This document shows, one piece after another, positions 17,864-31,144 of a stretch of 64,000 bases of DNA. Each line of letters starts with the position of its first letter. Position 1 is the stretch's first letter. The stretch spans positions 248,001 through 312,000 of the forward strand of contig CAMVKH010000001.1 in NCBI GenBank assembly GCA_947168065.1, given 5' to 3'. This DNA comes from an uncultured Bacteroidales bacterium (lineage in GTDB: Bacteria; Bacteroidota; Bacteroidia; Bacteroidales; UBA932). The notes below the pieces were generated by a model. The model did not search any database and had not been told where the DNA came from. It saw nothing but the letters and a program-made list of their open reading frames with translations. The position numbers and the translations under genes are program-made.

Positions 17864-18319
17864 ATGATTGATGAAACTGATATAAAAATTCTTCGCGCCT
17901 TGCAGGAGGATGCGCGGCAGACGACGAAGGAGCTGGCAGCGAAGGTCAACCTTTCGACGACGCCGGTGTTTGAACGGCTCAAGCGCCTGGAGCGTGAAGG
18001 CTACATCCGGCAGTACGTGGCCATCCTCGACGCCGAGAAACTCGACCTGGGCTTCGAGGTCTACTGCTCCGTCAAGCTGAAACAGATGTCACGCGACGTA
18101 GCCCGCGACTTCACCCGGATGATCCGCCAGATTCCCCAGGTGGCTGAATGTTACAACATCTCGGGCGAATACGACTACCTGCTGAAGATCCGCGCCCGCA
18201 ATATGAAGCAGTACAACGATTTCATTATCAACACGCTAGGTGCCCTCGACACCATCGGCAGCATCCAGTCGTCCTTCGTGATGAACGAGATCAAGCACAG
18301 TTACGGCCTCTGTCTATGA
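17864..18319 (+). CDS. Lrp/AsnC-family transcriptional regulator
   Basis: 151 residues. The N-terminal winged helix-turn-helix (about 1-60) has the family features DIKILRALQEDARQTTKELA and LSTTPVFERLKRLEREGYI. The C-terminal RAM domain (about 65-145) has ECYNISGEYDYLLKIRARNM and carries the effector pocket and oligomer contacts. Members sense amino acids and act on a few or many promoters. The gene is divergent from metY over a 122-base shared region, so control of the methionine operon is the simplest inference. Its stop overlaps the start of the UvrA-like gene (ATGA), so the two are translated together. Confidence 0.93.
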   Translation: MIDETDIKILRALQEDARQTTKELAAKVNLSTTPVFERLKRLEREGYIRQYVAILDAEKLDLGFEVYCSVKLKQMSRDVARDFTRMIRQIPQVAECYNISGEYDYLLKIRARNMKQYNDFIINTLGALDTIGSIQSSFVMNEIKHSYGLCL

Positions 18320-20583
18320 ACAGTTTCGACACCATCAGGATCCGCGGGGCGCGGGAGAACAACCTGCGCAATATCTCGCTCGACATACCGAAATACAAGA
18401 TCACCATTTTCACCGGCGTATCCGGCTCGGGGAAGAGTTCCCTGGTGATGGACACCATCGCGGCGAAGAGCCGCCGGGAACTCAATGACACCTTCCCCAC
18501 CTTCGTGCAGCAGTATCTCCCGAAATACGGACGCCCGAAGGTCGACTCCATCGAGGGCCTACCCATCGCCATCGTCATCGACCAGAAGAAGCCGGCGCAG
18601 AATTCCCGCTCTACCGTCGGCACATACACGGATATCTACGCGCTGCTGCGCCTGCTCTTTTCGCGCGTAGGCAAGCCTTTCGTGGGCTATTCCGACAGTT
18701 TCAGCTTCAACCATCCGCAAGGCAGCTGTCCGCGCTGCGCCGGCCTGGGCGAGATCCGGGAGCTCGACATCCACAAACTCGTGGATTTCGACAAGAGCCT
18801 CAACGACGAGGACACCATCCACTACATCGCCTTCGGCAAGGGCGGCTGGCGCTGGATCCGCTACGCGCACAGCGGCCTGTTCGACCTCGACAAGAAAATC
18901 AAGGACTATTCGCCCGAAGAACTGGACCTCTTCCTCAACAGCCCGCAGATCCGCCTCAAAAACCCGCCTTCGAACTGGCCCAAGACAGCCAAATACGAAG
19001 GCCTGATCCCGCGTATGTACCGCAGCATCATCAACTCCGAGGAAGGGCTGCTCCACGCCGCCGTGCTGAATCCGATGCTGACGATGGGCACCTGCCCCGA
19101 CTGCGGCGGCACGCGCCTCAATCCCAAAGTGCTGACCTGCCGCATCGAGGGCCTGAACATCGCGGAGGTCTGCGCCCTGTCGATCACCCGGCTCAACGCC
19201 TGGGTCGCCGGGCTCACCGACCCGCTGGCGGCCGACCTGAAGGCCGCCATCGGCGCGCGCCTGACGGCGCTGGAAGAGATCGGCCTCGGCTACCTGTCGC
19301 TCAACCGGCCGGTCGGCACGCTCTCCGGCGGCGAAGCGCAGCGCTGCAAGATTGCCAAGTACATCAACTCCTCGCTCTCCGACGTACTCTACATCCTCGA
19401 CGAGCCGAGCGTCGGCCTGCATCCGCGCGACATCGAACGGCTCAAGCGCTCGGTACGCCGGCTGCGCGACGCCGGCAATACGGTGCTGCTGGTGGAGCAC
19501 CATCCCGAGATGATCCGCATCGCCGACCATATCGTCGATCTGGGACCTGGTCCGGGCATCGACGGCGGACACATCTGCTTCGAAGGATCCTGGGATGAAC
19601 TGCTGCAGAGCGACACGGCGACGGGGCACCTCTTGGAAGAGCGGCTGCCCTTCAAAGCCGCTCCGCGACCGGGCACGGGTTCATTCCGCGTGGAAAATGC
19701 GACGCTCAACAACCTGCGCGGGCTGACGGTCGACTTCACTACGGGCGTCTTCGGCGTAGTGGCCGGCGTAGCCGGATCTGGCAAGAGTTCGCTGATGGAA
19801 TGTTTCCGTCAGCAGTATCCCGATCCCGGCAAAGTGGTCTATATCAGTCAGAAGAATATCGGTGTGAGCCTGCGCTCCACTCCTGGCACCTACATGGACG
19901 TAGCCGGAGACATCCGAAAGGCCTTCGCGCGTGCACACAAGATGAAAGAGGCCTACTTCACCTTCAACGGGGAAGGGGCCTGCCCCGTGTGCGGCGGCAA
20001 GGGCGTCATCGTATCGGAGATGGCCTTCATGGATGCCATCGAGACCACCTGCGAGGCCTGTGGCGGGCTGCGTTACCGTCCAGAAGCCCTGCAATACAAG
20101 CTTACGAGCCCTGTCACCGGCGAGACCCTCGACATCGCCCAGGCGATGGACCTGTCGGTCCGCCTGGCCTCCCGCTTCTTCGCCGGCACCCTCATAGAGC
20201 AGAAACTCCGCCCGCTGGTCGATGTGGGTTTACAATATCTCCACCTGAACCAGGCGCTCTCCACCCTTTCAGGCGGCGAACTGCAGCGGCTCAAGCTGGC
20301 CTCCCATCTGGGCGAGGAAGGCCGGATCTTTATCGTTGACGAACCCACCGACGGCCTGCACGTGAAGGACATCCGCCACATCATCCGCCTGTTCGACGCA
20401 TTGGTTGAACGAGGCAATACCGTCTATATGATCGAGCACAACCTCGACGTGATCCGCTCGGCCGACTTCCTGCTGGAACTCGGTCCCGGCGCCGGCGAGG
20501 AAGGCGGCGCCCTGCTCTACGCAGGCACCCCCGCCGGCCTGGCCGGCTGCCCCGCCTCCGTCACCGCCGCTTACCTCCAATAA
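18316..20583 (+). CDS. Short UvrA-like ABC ATPase lacking the UvrB-binding domain
   Basis: 755 residues, against about 940 for UvrA. Both nucleotide-binding domains look intact: Walker A GVSGSGKSSLV and GVAGSGKSSLM, signatures TLSGGEAQR and TLSGGELQR, Walker B LDEPSVGLHPRD and VDEPTDGLHVKD. Zinc-module cysteines are kept (CPRCAGLGE, CPDCGGTRL, CPVCGGKG, CEACGGLRY). Sequence runs directly from LLFSRVGKPF to FSFNHPQGSCPRC, so the UvrB-binding insert and its first zinc site, normally found between these points, are missing. Such UvrA paralogues probably bind DNA or ligand lesions without recruiting UvrB, and some relatives are linked to resistance to DNA-binding drugs. Start set at the ATG overlapping the lrp stop. 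Confidence 0.9.
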   Translation: MNSFDTIRIRGARENNLRNISLDIPKYKITIFTGVSGSGKSSLVMDTIAAKSRRELNDTFPTFVQQYLPKYGRPKVDSIEGLPIAIVIDQKKPAQNSRSTVGTYTDIYALLRLLFSRVGKPFVGYSDSFSFNHPQGSCPRCAGLGEIRELDIHKLVDFDKSLNDEDTIHYIAFGKGGWRWIRYAHSGLFDLDKKIKDYSPEELDLFLNSPQIRLKNPPSNWPKTAKYEGLIPRMYRSIINSEEGLLHAAVLNPMLTMGTCPDCGGTRLNPKVLTCRIEGLNIAEVCALSITRLNAWVAGLTDPLAADLKAAIGARLTALEEIGLGYLSLNRPVGTLSGGEAQRCKIAKYINSSLSDVLYILDEPSVGLHPRDIERLKRSVRRLRDAGNTVLLVEHHPEMIRIADHIVDLGPGPGIDGGHICFEGSWDELLQSDTATGHLLEERLPFKAAPRPGTGSFRVENATLNNLRGLTVDFTTGVFGVVAGVAGSGKSSLMECFRQQYPDPGKVVYISQKNIGVSLRSTPGTYMDVAGDIRKAFARAHKMKEAYFTFNGEGACPVCGGKGVIVSEMAFMDAIETTCEACGGLRYRPEALQYKLTSPVTGETLDIAQAMDLSVRLASRFFAGTLIEQKLRPLVDVGLQYLHLNQALSTLSGGELQRLKLASHLGEEGRIFIVDEPTDGLHVKDIRHIIRLFDALVERGNTVYMIEHNLDVIRSADFLLELGPGAGEEGGALLYAGTPAGLAGCPASVTAAYLQ

Positions 20584-20618
20584 CTTCCGGAAAAACAACG
20601 GGTAATCGATATTTTGCT

Positions 20619-20626
20619 TATATTTG
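20619..20626 (+). promoter_or_regulatory. -7 element upstream of the metallo-hydrolase lipoprotein
   Basis: TATATTTG, 28 bases before the ATG at 20654. It sits just after the UvrA-like stop (20583), suggesting a separate transcript. An in-frame TTG at 20624 overlaps this element, which argues against that codon as the start. Confidence 0.5.
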
Positions 20627-20653
20627 AACTTGTCATCAAATCCTCAGCGCCTT

Positions 20654-21430
20654 ATGAAATCCTTCGTGTACATGGCCGCCGCTGTGGCCGTCTCTGTCCT
20701 GATGCTGGGCTGCAAACCTGCCAGGAACGCCGTCCAACCCTCTTCCACCGTCTCTGAAGCAGGCTATGAAGTGGAACGTTTCGTCACCGACCATGGAAAG
20801 CCCGTGGACATCACGCTGATCAAACACGGAAGCCTGGCCGTCGACTTCGACGGCGTTTCCATCCAGATCGACCCTGTCACCAAACTCGGAAAGGAAACCG
20901 ACTATGCGACGGTTTTCCCCAAGGCCGACGTTATCCTCATCACCCATGAACACGGCGACCACCTCGATGCCGACGCCATCGCCGCCCTCACCAAAGAGGA
21001 TACACGGCTGCTGATGAACCAGCGCAGCCACGACCAGTACGGCAGTGGCGAGGTCATCGGCAACGGCCAGAAACTGCAGCTGGCCAAAGGCATCCGGCTG
21101 GAAGCCGTCCCCGCCTACAATACTACCGAAGGAAGAGAGAATTTCCATCCGAAAGGCAATGGAAACGGCTATGTGCTCACCCTTGACGGCCTGCGTATCT
21201 ACATTGCCGGCGACACGGAAGTCATTCCTGAAATGGCGGATATCAAAGACATCGACGTAGCCTTCCTGCCCGTGAACCAGCCTTACACGATGACCGTGGA
21301 CCAGTGCGTGGAAGCGGCGAAGCTCATCCAGCCGAAAGTCCTCATCCCCTATCATTTCAGCAACACCGACCTGTCCGCCCTTCCGGAAAGCCTTCCCGGC
21401 ATCGACGTCCGTCTCCGCCAGATGCAGTAG
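20654..21430 (+). CDS. Metallo-beta-lactamase-fold hydrolase, lipoprotein (UlaG/YtkL-like)
   Basis: 258 residues from the ATG at 20654. The N-terminus is a lipoprotein signal with lipobox VLMLGC, so the mature protein would be tethered in the envelope. The MBL metal motif is clear: THEHGDHLDADAI provides HxHxDH, AGDTEV supplies a further Asp and IPYHFSN a late His. The substrate segment PAYNTTEG resembles UlaG/YtkL-type MBL proteins, which hydrolyse lactone or phosphoester bonds, but the substrate cannot be deduced. It is convergent with the PLD gene, with six bases between the stops. Confidence 0.9.
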   Translation: MKSFVYMAAAVAVSVLMLGCKPARNAVQPSSTVSEAGYEVERFVTDHGKPVDITLIKHGSLAVDFDGVSIQIDPVTKLGKETDYATVFPKADVILITHEHGDHLDADAIAALTKEDTRLLMNQRSHDQYGSGEVIGNGQKLQLAKGIRLEAVPAYNTTEGRENFHPKGNGNGYVLTLDGLRIYIAGDTEVIPEMADIKDIDVAFLPVNQPYTMTVDQCVEAAKLIQPKVLIPYHFSNTDLSALPESLPGIDVRLRQMQ

Positions 21431-21436
21431 CATCCG

Positions 21437-22558
21437 CTACAATTGCTTCAACAGGATCCGCGGAAGGTGGTGTGAGACACGCTGGATGGGAGTCCAGCCG
21501 GAGATATCTTCGGGCGTTACTTCGTGGGAATCCTCCAGGATTTCCAGGAACGTGGTTTTCTGCCCGAGGGCGACAGCTTCATCCCGGATGCAGGCGGCTA
21601 TTTCGTAATCGATGAAGAAACTGCGGTTGTCCAGATTGACCGACCCGACCCAGCATTCGCGGTCATCGCTTACCACGACTTTGCTGTGGTTGAACCGGGG
21701 CAGGTATTCATACACGCGGACTCCTGCCTCCAGCAGCGCAGGAAAGAACGACTGATTGGCTGCCGTTGCCGTTATATGGTCCGTTTTCCTGGGAACCAGA
21801 AGCCGGACATCCACCCCACGCTCCACGGCCGACCGCATGGCATTCAGCAGCGTGTCAGGGGGAATGAAATAGGGCGTCTGGAAATAAGCGTAGTGTTCAG
21901 CGCGATCGAGCAATTCGACATACCGCTTCAGGAAGACCGGATAAAAGGGCCCTCCCGGGACCAGCTCGATCCGCTCGTCTTCCTGCCCGCCATAGAGGGC
22001 TGTCGGCTCGCCGGTACCATCCAGCCAATGCCAAGACTGATAGAAGATCTCTTCCAGCTTCCCTGCGGCAGGCCCTTCAAAACGAACGTGTGTATCCCGC
22101 CATTCCACATGATACGGGCGGGCAATGTTCATTCCGCCCACATAGCCGATGCGGCCGTCGATGACGGCAATCTTCCGGTGATCCCGGAAATTGATGTCGG
22201 GTAGAACCGTAAAAAGGAACTTGTCGTCGGCCGTAAAAAAGCGTATGTCGATGCCGGCGGCTTCCATCTCCTTGAAATAACGCTTCTGCATGAAGGCATT
22301 GATCACGTTTTCAATGATCAGTTTGACAGGGATTCCTTCCTGCGCCTTGCGCATCAGGACGTCGCGGATGAGACGGCCGGAAGAGTCGTCGGCAAACACA
22401 AAGTATTCCATGCAAATGGATGACCTGGCCTGCGCCAGGTCATCCATCAGCAATTCCCATTTCCGCTGGCCTGAAGTGATGACTTCCAACTCGGCAGCCG
22501 GCAGCACCAGGCTGTGGAAACAGAGAACAAGGACGAATCCTATGAAGGTCGCTCGCAC
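21437..22558 (-). CDS. Phospholipase D / cardiolipin synthase-like protein
   Basis: 373 residues with two HKD motifs, HRKIAVIDGRIGYVGG (first half) and HSKVVVSDDRECWVGSVN (second half), the hallmark of PLD enzymes. The segment AQARSSICMEYFVFADDSSG matches bacterial cardiolipin synthases. Unlike typical Cls (about 480 residues, two N-terminal helices), only one hydrophobic stretch precedes the catalytic part, and it resembles a signal peptide. It may therefore be a periplasmic or membrane-anchored phosphatidyltransferase or phospholipase rather than canonical Cls. It follows the ROK kinase by 20 bases. The coding region contains the perfect palindrome at 22416-22447. Confidence 0.88.
   Translation of the reverse strand: MRATFIGFVLVLCFHSLVLPAAELEVITSGQRKWELLMDDLAQARSSICMEYFVFADDSSGRLIRDVLMRKAQEGIPVKLIIENVINAFMQKRYFKEMEAAGIDIRFFTADDKFLFTVLPDINFRDHRKIAVIDGRIGYVGGMNIARPYHVEWRDTHVRFEGPAAGKLEEIFYQSWHWLDGTGEPTALYGGQEDERIELVPGGPFYPVFLKRYVELLDRAEHYAYFQTPYFIPPDTLLNAMRSAVERGVDVRLLVPRKTDHITATAANQSFFPALLEAGVRVYEYLPRFNHSKVVVSDDRECWVGSVNLDNRSFFIDYEIAACIRDEAVALGQKTTFLEILEDSHEVTPEDISGWTPIQRVSHHLPRILLKQL
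22416..22447. repeat. Perfect 14-bp inverted repeat inside the PLD gene
   Basis: ATGGATGACCTGGC and its exact complement are separated by four bases (CTGC). It encodes MDDLAQARSSI in the PLD gene, a conserved motif, so the palindrome coexists with constrained coding sequence. It could fold in the mRNA close to the 5' end of the gene. Confidence 0.8.
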
Positions 22559-22578
22559 CGGGACAGCGGCCTAAAGAC

Positions 22579-23547
22579 TTACCAGGCCAGGGCGCTGGCA
22601 CCGAGGATGGCGGCGTCGGAGTCCTTGAGCGAGGAATAGAGGACCTTGATGCGGCCCTTCCAGATCTGGAGCTGGTTCTCTTCCATGGCAGCGACCAGGT
22701 CGTCGTGGAAGTACTTCTTGGCTTTGGCCAGGCCACCGAACAGGACGATGGCCTCGGGTGCGCTGAACTTCACGAAGTCGGCCAGCGAACGGCCGAGGAT
22801 CTGGCCCGTGGTCTTGAAAATCTCGATGGCGGTCTCGTCGCCTTGCTCGGCGGCGTCGTACACGTCTTTCGAACTGATCTTCTCGGGATCGAGCTCACGC
22901 AGCTTGCTGGGGCGTTCCGGATGCATGAAGAGCAGTTTCTGGGTCGTCCGGCGGACGCCCATCGCGCTGCAGTACGTTTCCAGGCAGCCCTTGAGGCCGC
23001 AGTTGCACTGGCGGCCGTCCCGGATGGCGATCGTGTGGCCCAGCTCGCCGGCAAAGCCGTCGTGGCCGTAAACCACCTCGCCGTTGACCACGATGCCGCT
23101 GCCGACACCGGTGCCGAGGGTGATCATGATGAAGTTCTTCATGCCGCGTGCCACGCCATAGGCCATTTCGCCCATTGCCGCGGCATTCGCGTCGTTGGTG
23201 ACGGTCACCGGCAGGCCGGTGAAACTCTTGACCAGGGAAGCCAGGTCGACCACGGTCGGCTTGCCTTCGTTGTCATAGCTCCATTTGAGGTTGGGGGCGT
23301 ACTCCACCGTCCCTTTGTAATAGTTGCCGTTGGGGGCGCCGATGCCAATACCCTTGACCTTTCCGGCCTCGGCCGTATCGGTGATCAGGGTCTTGATGGC
23401 CTTGGTCAGCTCGTTGATGTAGTCGATGAGCTCATCCTGCAGCGAGGAGATGACGGTCTGGGCGATGATTTCGCCGTCCTTGTTGACAACGCCGAGCTTG
23501 GTGCTCTGACCGCCGACGTCGATGCCGATTACAAGTTCTTTTTCCAT
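22579..23547 (-). CDS. ROK-family sugar kinase (glucokinase-like)
   Basis: 322 residues. The N-terminal phosphate-binding motif is GIDVGGQSTKLGVVNKDGEI, the sugar-binding/catalytic region has TNDANAAAMGE, and a second ATP motif is TLGTGVGSGIV. The ROK zinc site (CNCGLKGCLETYCS) is present, with the preceding His in GELGHTI. The enzyme should phosphorylate glucose, N-acetylglucosamine, N-acetylmannosamine or a similar hexose in the cytoplasm. It is six bases downstream of an MFS sugar permease, giving a take-up-and-phosphorylate pair. The exact sugar is not resolved. Confidence 0.93.
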   Translation of the reverse strand: MEKELVIGIDVGGQSTKLGVVNKDGEIIAQTVISSLQDELIDYINELTKAIKTLITDTAEAGKVKGIGIGAPNGNYYKGTVEYAPNLKWSYDNEGKPTVVDLASLVKSFTGLPVTVTNDANAAAMGEMAYGVARGMKNFIMITLGTGVGSGIVVNGEVVYGHDGFAGELGHTIAIRDGRQCNCGLKGCLETYCSAMGVRRTTQKLLFMHPERPSKLRELDPEKISSKDVYDAAEQGDETAIEIFKTTGQILGRSLADFVKFSAPEAIVLFGGLAKAKKYFHDDLVAAMEENQLQIWKGRIKVLYSSLKDSDAAILGASALAW

Positions 23548-23553
23548 ACGCTG

Positions 23554-24828
23554 CTAGTCGACGGGGATGTCTTTGTTCACGTTCTTGGAGCCGGAGACGG
23601 CATAGTAGATCAGGTAGGCCAGGCAGGCAACCAGCAGCCAGTAGCTCTGGATGGAGCCCACCTTGTCGGCGATCGCGTTCTGGATGAACGGGATGATACC
23701 GCCGCCGCAGACCAGCGTCATGAAGATGCCGGACGCAGCTGCCGTGTATTTGCCGAGTCCTTCAGCCGAAAGGTTGAAGATCGCGCCCCACATGACGGAA
23801 GTGCAGAGACCGCAGATCGTCAGGAAGGCCAGGCTCCACGGAACGGTGTACTTGCCGAGGGTGATCGTGGCGCGCTCGGGAATGAACATCGCCAGCAGGA
23901 TGAAAAGGATGGCAGCCGAAGACGTGAAGAGCAACATCTTCTTGCTCGAAACCTTACCGCCGATCGAGCCGCCGATCAGACGACCGATCAGCATGCAGAA
24001 CCAGTAGGCGCCGATGAAGGTGCCGGCGATGGCCGGACCCACGTTGCTCAGGCCGGAGAAGTGGATATTGGCCGTATTCGGGATACCGACCTCGATGCCC
24101 ACGTAGAAGAAGATGGCAATGGCGCCCAGCACGAAGTGACGGAAGCTCAGCGGGCTGTGCTTGTCTTTCTTCGCAGTGCCGGCCAGACGTGCTGCCTTCT
24201 CCTCAGCGGTTTCCATGTGCGGTTCGGGAATCTTGGTCAGGAGGATCACCACGAAGGCGATGGCGAAGATCACCATGGCGATGATCATCACGGGAGCCGC
24301 CTTGGCGACCGTCGCATCCTGGATCGAACCACCCACGAGCCAGCCTACGAGGATCGGGGCGATCGTACCACCGATCGAGTTGCAGGAGCCGCCCCACTGG
24401 ATGAGCTGGTTGCCTTTGTTGCCGCCGCCGCCCAGGGTGTTCAGCATCGGGTTGACCACGATGTTGAGCATACACATCGAGAAGCCGGCCACGAAAGCGC
24501 CGAGCACATAGACGAAGAAGCTCTCGGCATAGCCGGAGAGGAACTGGATGCCGACGCCGATGAAGCCGATGATCACGGCAAGGAGCGCCGTGAACTTATA
24601 GCCTTTGCGGCGGAGGATCAGACCTGCGGGGATACCCATGCAGGCGTAGGCGATGAAGTTGGCCAGGGTGCCGAGCTGGCTGAGGGCCTTGCTGGCGCCA
24701 AACTGGTTGGTGACCACCACGCCCATCGAACCGGCCAGGTTCGTGACGAAGGCGATCATGAAGAAGAGGGCGAACATCACGATGATGGGCGCCGTGAAAT
24801 TCTGCTGTTTGGTTGCGGTATTAGTCAT
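23554..24828 (-). CDS. FucP/GluP-type MFS sugar:H+ symporter
   Basis: 424 residues, about 12 transmembrane helices. The order ALFFMIAFVTNLAGSMG, GIPAGLILRRKGYK, GFSMCMLNIVVNPMLNTLGG and GGSCNSIGGTIAPILVGWLVGG is typical of the FHS/FucP branch, which carries fucose, glucose, galactose or related sugars with protons. The central cytoplasmic loop (HMETAEEKAARLAGTAKKDK) is charged. It is directly followed by the ROK kinase, supporting sugar uptake; the transported sugar is unknown. Confidence 0.93.
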   Translation of the reverse strand: MTNTATKQQNFTAPIIVMFALFFMIAFVTNLAGSMGVVVTNQFGASKALSQLGTLANFIAYACMGIPAGLILRRKGYKFTALLAVIIGFIGVGIQFLSGYAESFFVYVLGAFVAGFSMCMLNIVVNPMLNTLGGGGNKGNQLIQWGGSCNSIGGTIAPILVGWLVGGSIQDATVAKAAPVMIIAMVIFAIAFVVILLTKIPEPHMETAEEKAARLAGTAKKDKHSPLSFRHFVLGAIAIFFYVGIEVGIPNTANIHFSGLSNVGPAIAGTFIGAYWFCMLIGRLIGGSIGGKVSSKKMLLFTSSAAILFILLAMFIPERATITLGKYTVPWSLAFLTICGLCTSVMWGAIFNLSAEGLGKYTAAASGIFMTLVCGGGIIPFIQNAIADKVGSIQSYWLLVACLAYLIYYAVSGSKNVNKDIPVD

Positions 24829-24846
24829 ATAGCCGGTTTTATGCGT

Positions 24847-25320
24847 TTAACGGGAACCACCGAGTACCTTGCCGAGAATGCCGCCGAGCAGGCCGCCGCC
24901 CGTCTTCTGGGCCTGGGTCTTGTTGCCGCCCTTGAGGGTAATCAGGATGTCCTGGAAGTCGACGTCGCCGTCGCCATCCTGGTCTTTCAGGATGCCGGAG
25001 AGGCTGCCCATGATGGTCGGGATCAGTGCCGTCAGCTTGCCGTTGAGCAGGCTGCCCAGGTTGAGTTTCTTCAGGATGTTGTTGCTGAAAATGTTGCCGG
25101 CCAGCGCCGTGATGGGGCTGGATGCAGCGGCGGTTTTACCCGTCAGCAGCGACTTGATGGCGTCGATTCCACCCGGTTTGGCAACCGTCTGGGTGAGGCT
25201 GCCGAAAATGGAGTCAGTTAATCCGTTGAGAACCGTGTTCTTGGACTGGGCCGGAATCTCGAGGCCGCTCGTCTTGGAAGAGACCGTCGAAGAAATGAGG
25301 TCGAGAAGGTTGATTGCCAT
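24847..25320 (-). CDS. Small DUF937-like protein with an EF-hand/dockerin-type calcium loop
   Basis: 157 residues without a signal peptide. Hydrophobic and Gly/Ser-rich helical segments (LLDLISSTVSS, IDAIKSLLTG, LIPTIMGSLSGIL) resemble the DUF937/YidB type. At residues 113-124 there is a perfect twelve-residue calcium loop, DQDGDGDVDFQD, with acidic side chains at loop positions 1, 3, 5, 9 and 12. A Gly-rich tail (GGGLLGGILGKVLGG) follows. The function is unknown. It is 18 bases upstream of the sugar transporter on the same strand and divergent from the ATP synthase operon. The loop could bind calcium or serve as an interaction motif; this is inference. Confidence 0.8.
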   Translation of the reverse strand: MAINLLDLISSTVSSKTSGLEIPAQSKNTVLNGLTDSIFGSLTQTVAKPGGIDAIKSLLTGKTAAASSPITALAGNIFSNNILKKLNLGSLLNGKLTALIPTIMGSLSGILKDQDGDGDVDFQDILITLKGGNKTQAQKTGGGLLGGILGKVLGGSR

Positions 25321-25405
25321 AATACTATTTGTTTTTTGGATTTGTTTTCAAACCAGGCTACTAAGTTAACAAAATTTTTTCCAAAAAAGATGCGATTGAA
25401 ACCAA

Positions 25406-28531
<3,126 letters not shown>

Positions 28532-28534
28532 TCC

Positions 28535-29044
28535 ATGTCACTGATCACACCCGACTTCGGACTCCTTTTCTGGATGACGCTGATCTTCGCCATCGTGTTC
28601 TTCATTCTGGCGAAGTTCGGTTTCCCGCTCATCACGGGAATGGTCAAGAAGCGCTCTGACAGCATCGAACAGTCGCTGCGCGAGGCGGAAGAGGCCCGGA
28701 GAACCCTGAAGGAGCTTGCCTCCGAGCAGAAGAAGCTCATCGAGGAAGCCCGCAAGGAACAGGCGCGCATCCTGAATGAGGCGGCCGCCGCCGGCGACAA
28801 GATCGTCCAGGAAGCACGCGACCAGGCCCGCGAGCAGACCACGGCGATGATCGAGAAGGCGCGCGAAGAGATCCGCATCGAACAGGAGACGGCCCGCCGC
28901 GAAATCACGAACGAGGTCACGAACCTCTCCATCGAGGTGGCGGAGAAACTCATCCGCGGGCACCTGAGCAGCGCGGAAAAGCAGAACGCGCTCATCGACA
29001 AACTGATCGAAGAGGCCCGCGCAGGCCGCACGACCGTCAATTAA
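28535..29044 (+). CDS. atpF: Fo ATP synthase subunit b
   Basis: 169 residues. One N-terminal helix (FGLLFWMTLIFAIVFFILAKFG) anchors the protein in the membrane. A long, highly charged coiled coil follows (about 40-165, rich in EEARR, KEQARI and EKAREEI repeats). It forms the peripheral stalk that holds alpha/beta against the rotor. Three bases separate it from atpE. Confidence 0.96.
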   Translation: MSLITPDFGLLFWMTLIFAIVFFILAKFGFPLITGMVKKRSDSIEQSLREAEEARRTLKELASEQKKLIEEARKEQARILNEAAAAGDKIVQEARDQAREQTTAMIEKAREEIRIEQETARREITNEVTNLSIEVAEKLIRGHLSSAEKQNALIDKLIEEARAGRTTVN

Positions 29045-29056
29045 TCCCAGGAACCT

Positions 29057-29552
29057 ATGGATGCCGGATTGATCGCCTCCCGCTACGCACAAGCGCTCCT
29101 TCTTTTCGCCAGCGAAACGAAGGAAGAGGGACGCGTGTACGAAGACGCCGCCGCCCTCAAGAAAGCGGTGCTCTCGAAAGACGACATGGCCGGATGTATC
29201 GAGCGGCTCTCCGAGCCGATGCAGCGTTTCCTGGCCCTGGTCATCCACAACAAGCGGGTGGAGTACCTGCCCGCCATCATGCACAACTACCGGGTCCTCT
29301 ACCGCAAGAAAAAGGGAATCACGCGCGCCTGGCTCACCACGGCCACCGAGAATCCCGCGCTTGCCGACAAACTCGCGCAGCTGATGAAACTGCAGGGGTT
29401 CACGGAAGTGGACTTCAAGACCGAAGTCAATCCCGACCTGATCGGCGGCTTCATCGTGCAGGTGGAAGACAAGCGCCTCGACGCATCCATCGCCGCGCAG
29501 CTGCGGGACATCCGCAAGGAATGGGAAGAGAAAAACAGAAATAATCGCAACA

Positions 29553-29560
<8 letters not shown>
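29057..29560 (+). CDS. atpH: F1 ATP synthase subunit delta
   Basis: 167 residues with the OSCP/delta pattern: N-terminal [14 protein letters not shown], central [27 protein letters not shown], and C-terminal [23 protein letters not shown]. It caps the alpha/beta head and attaches it to subunit b. The end overlaps atpA by eight bases. Confidence 0.96.
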
Positions 29561-31142
<1,582 letters not shown>

Positions 31143-31144
31143 CC

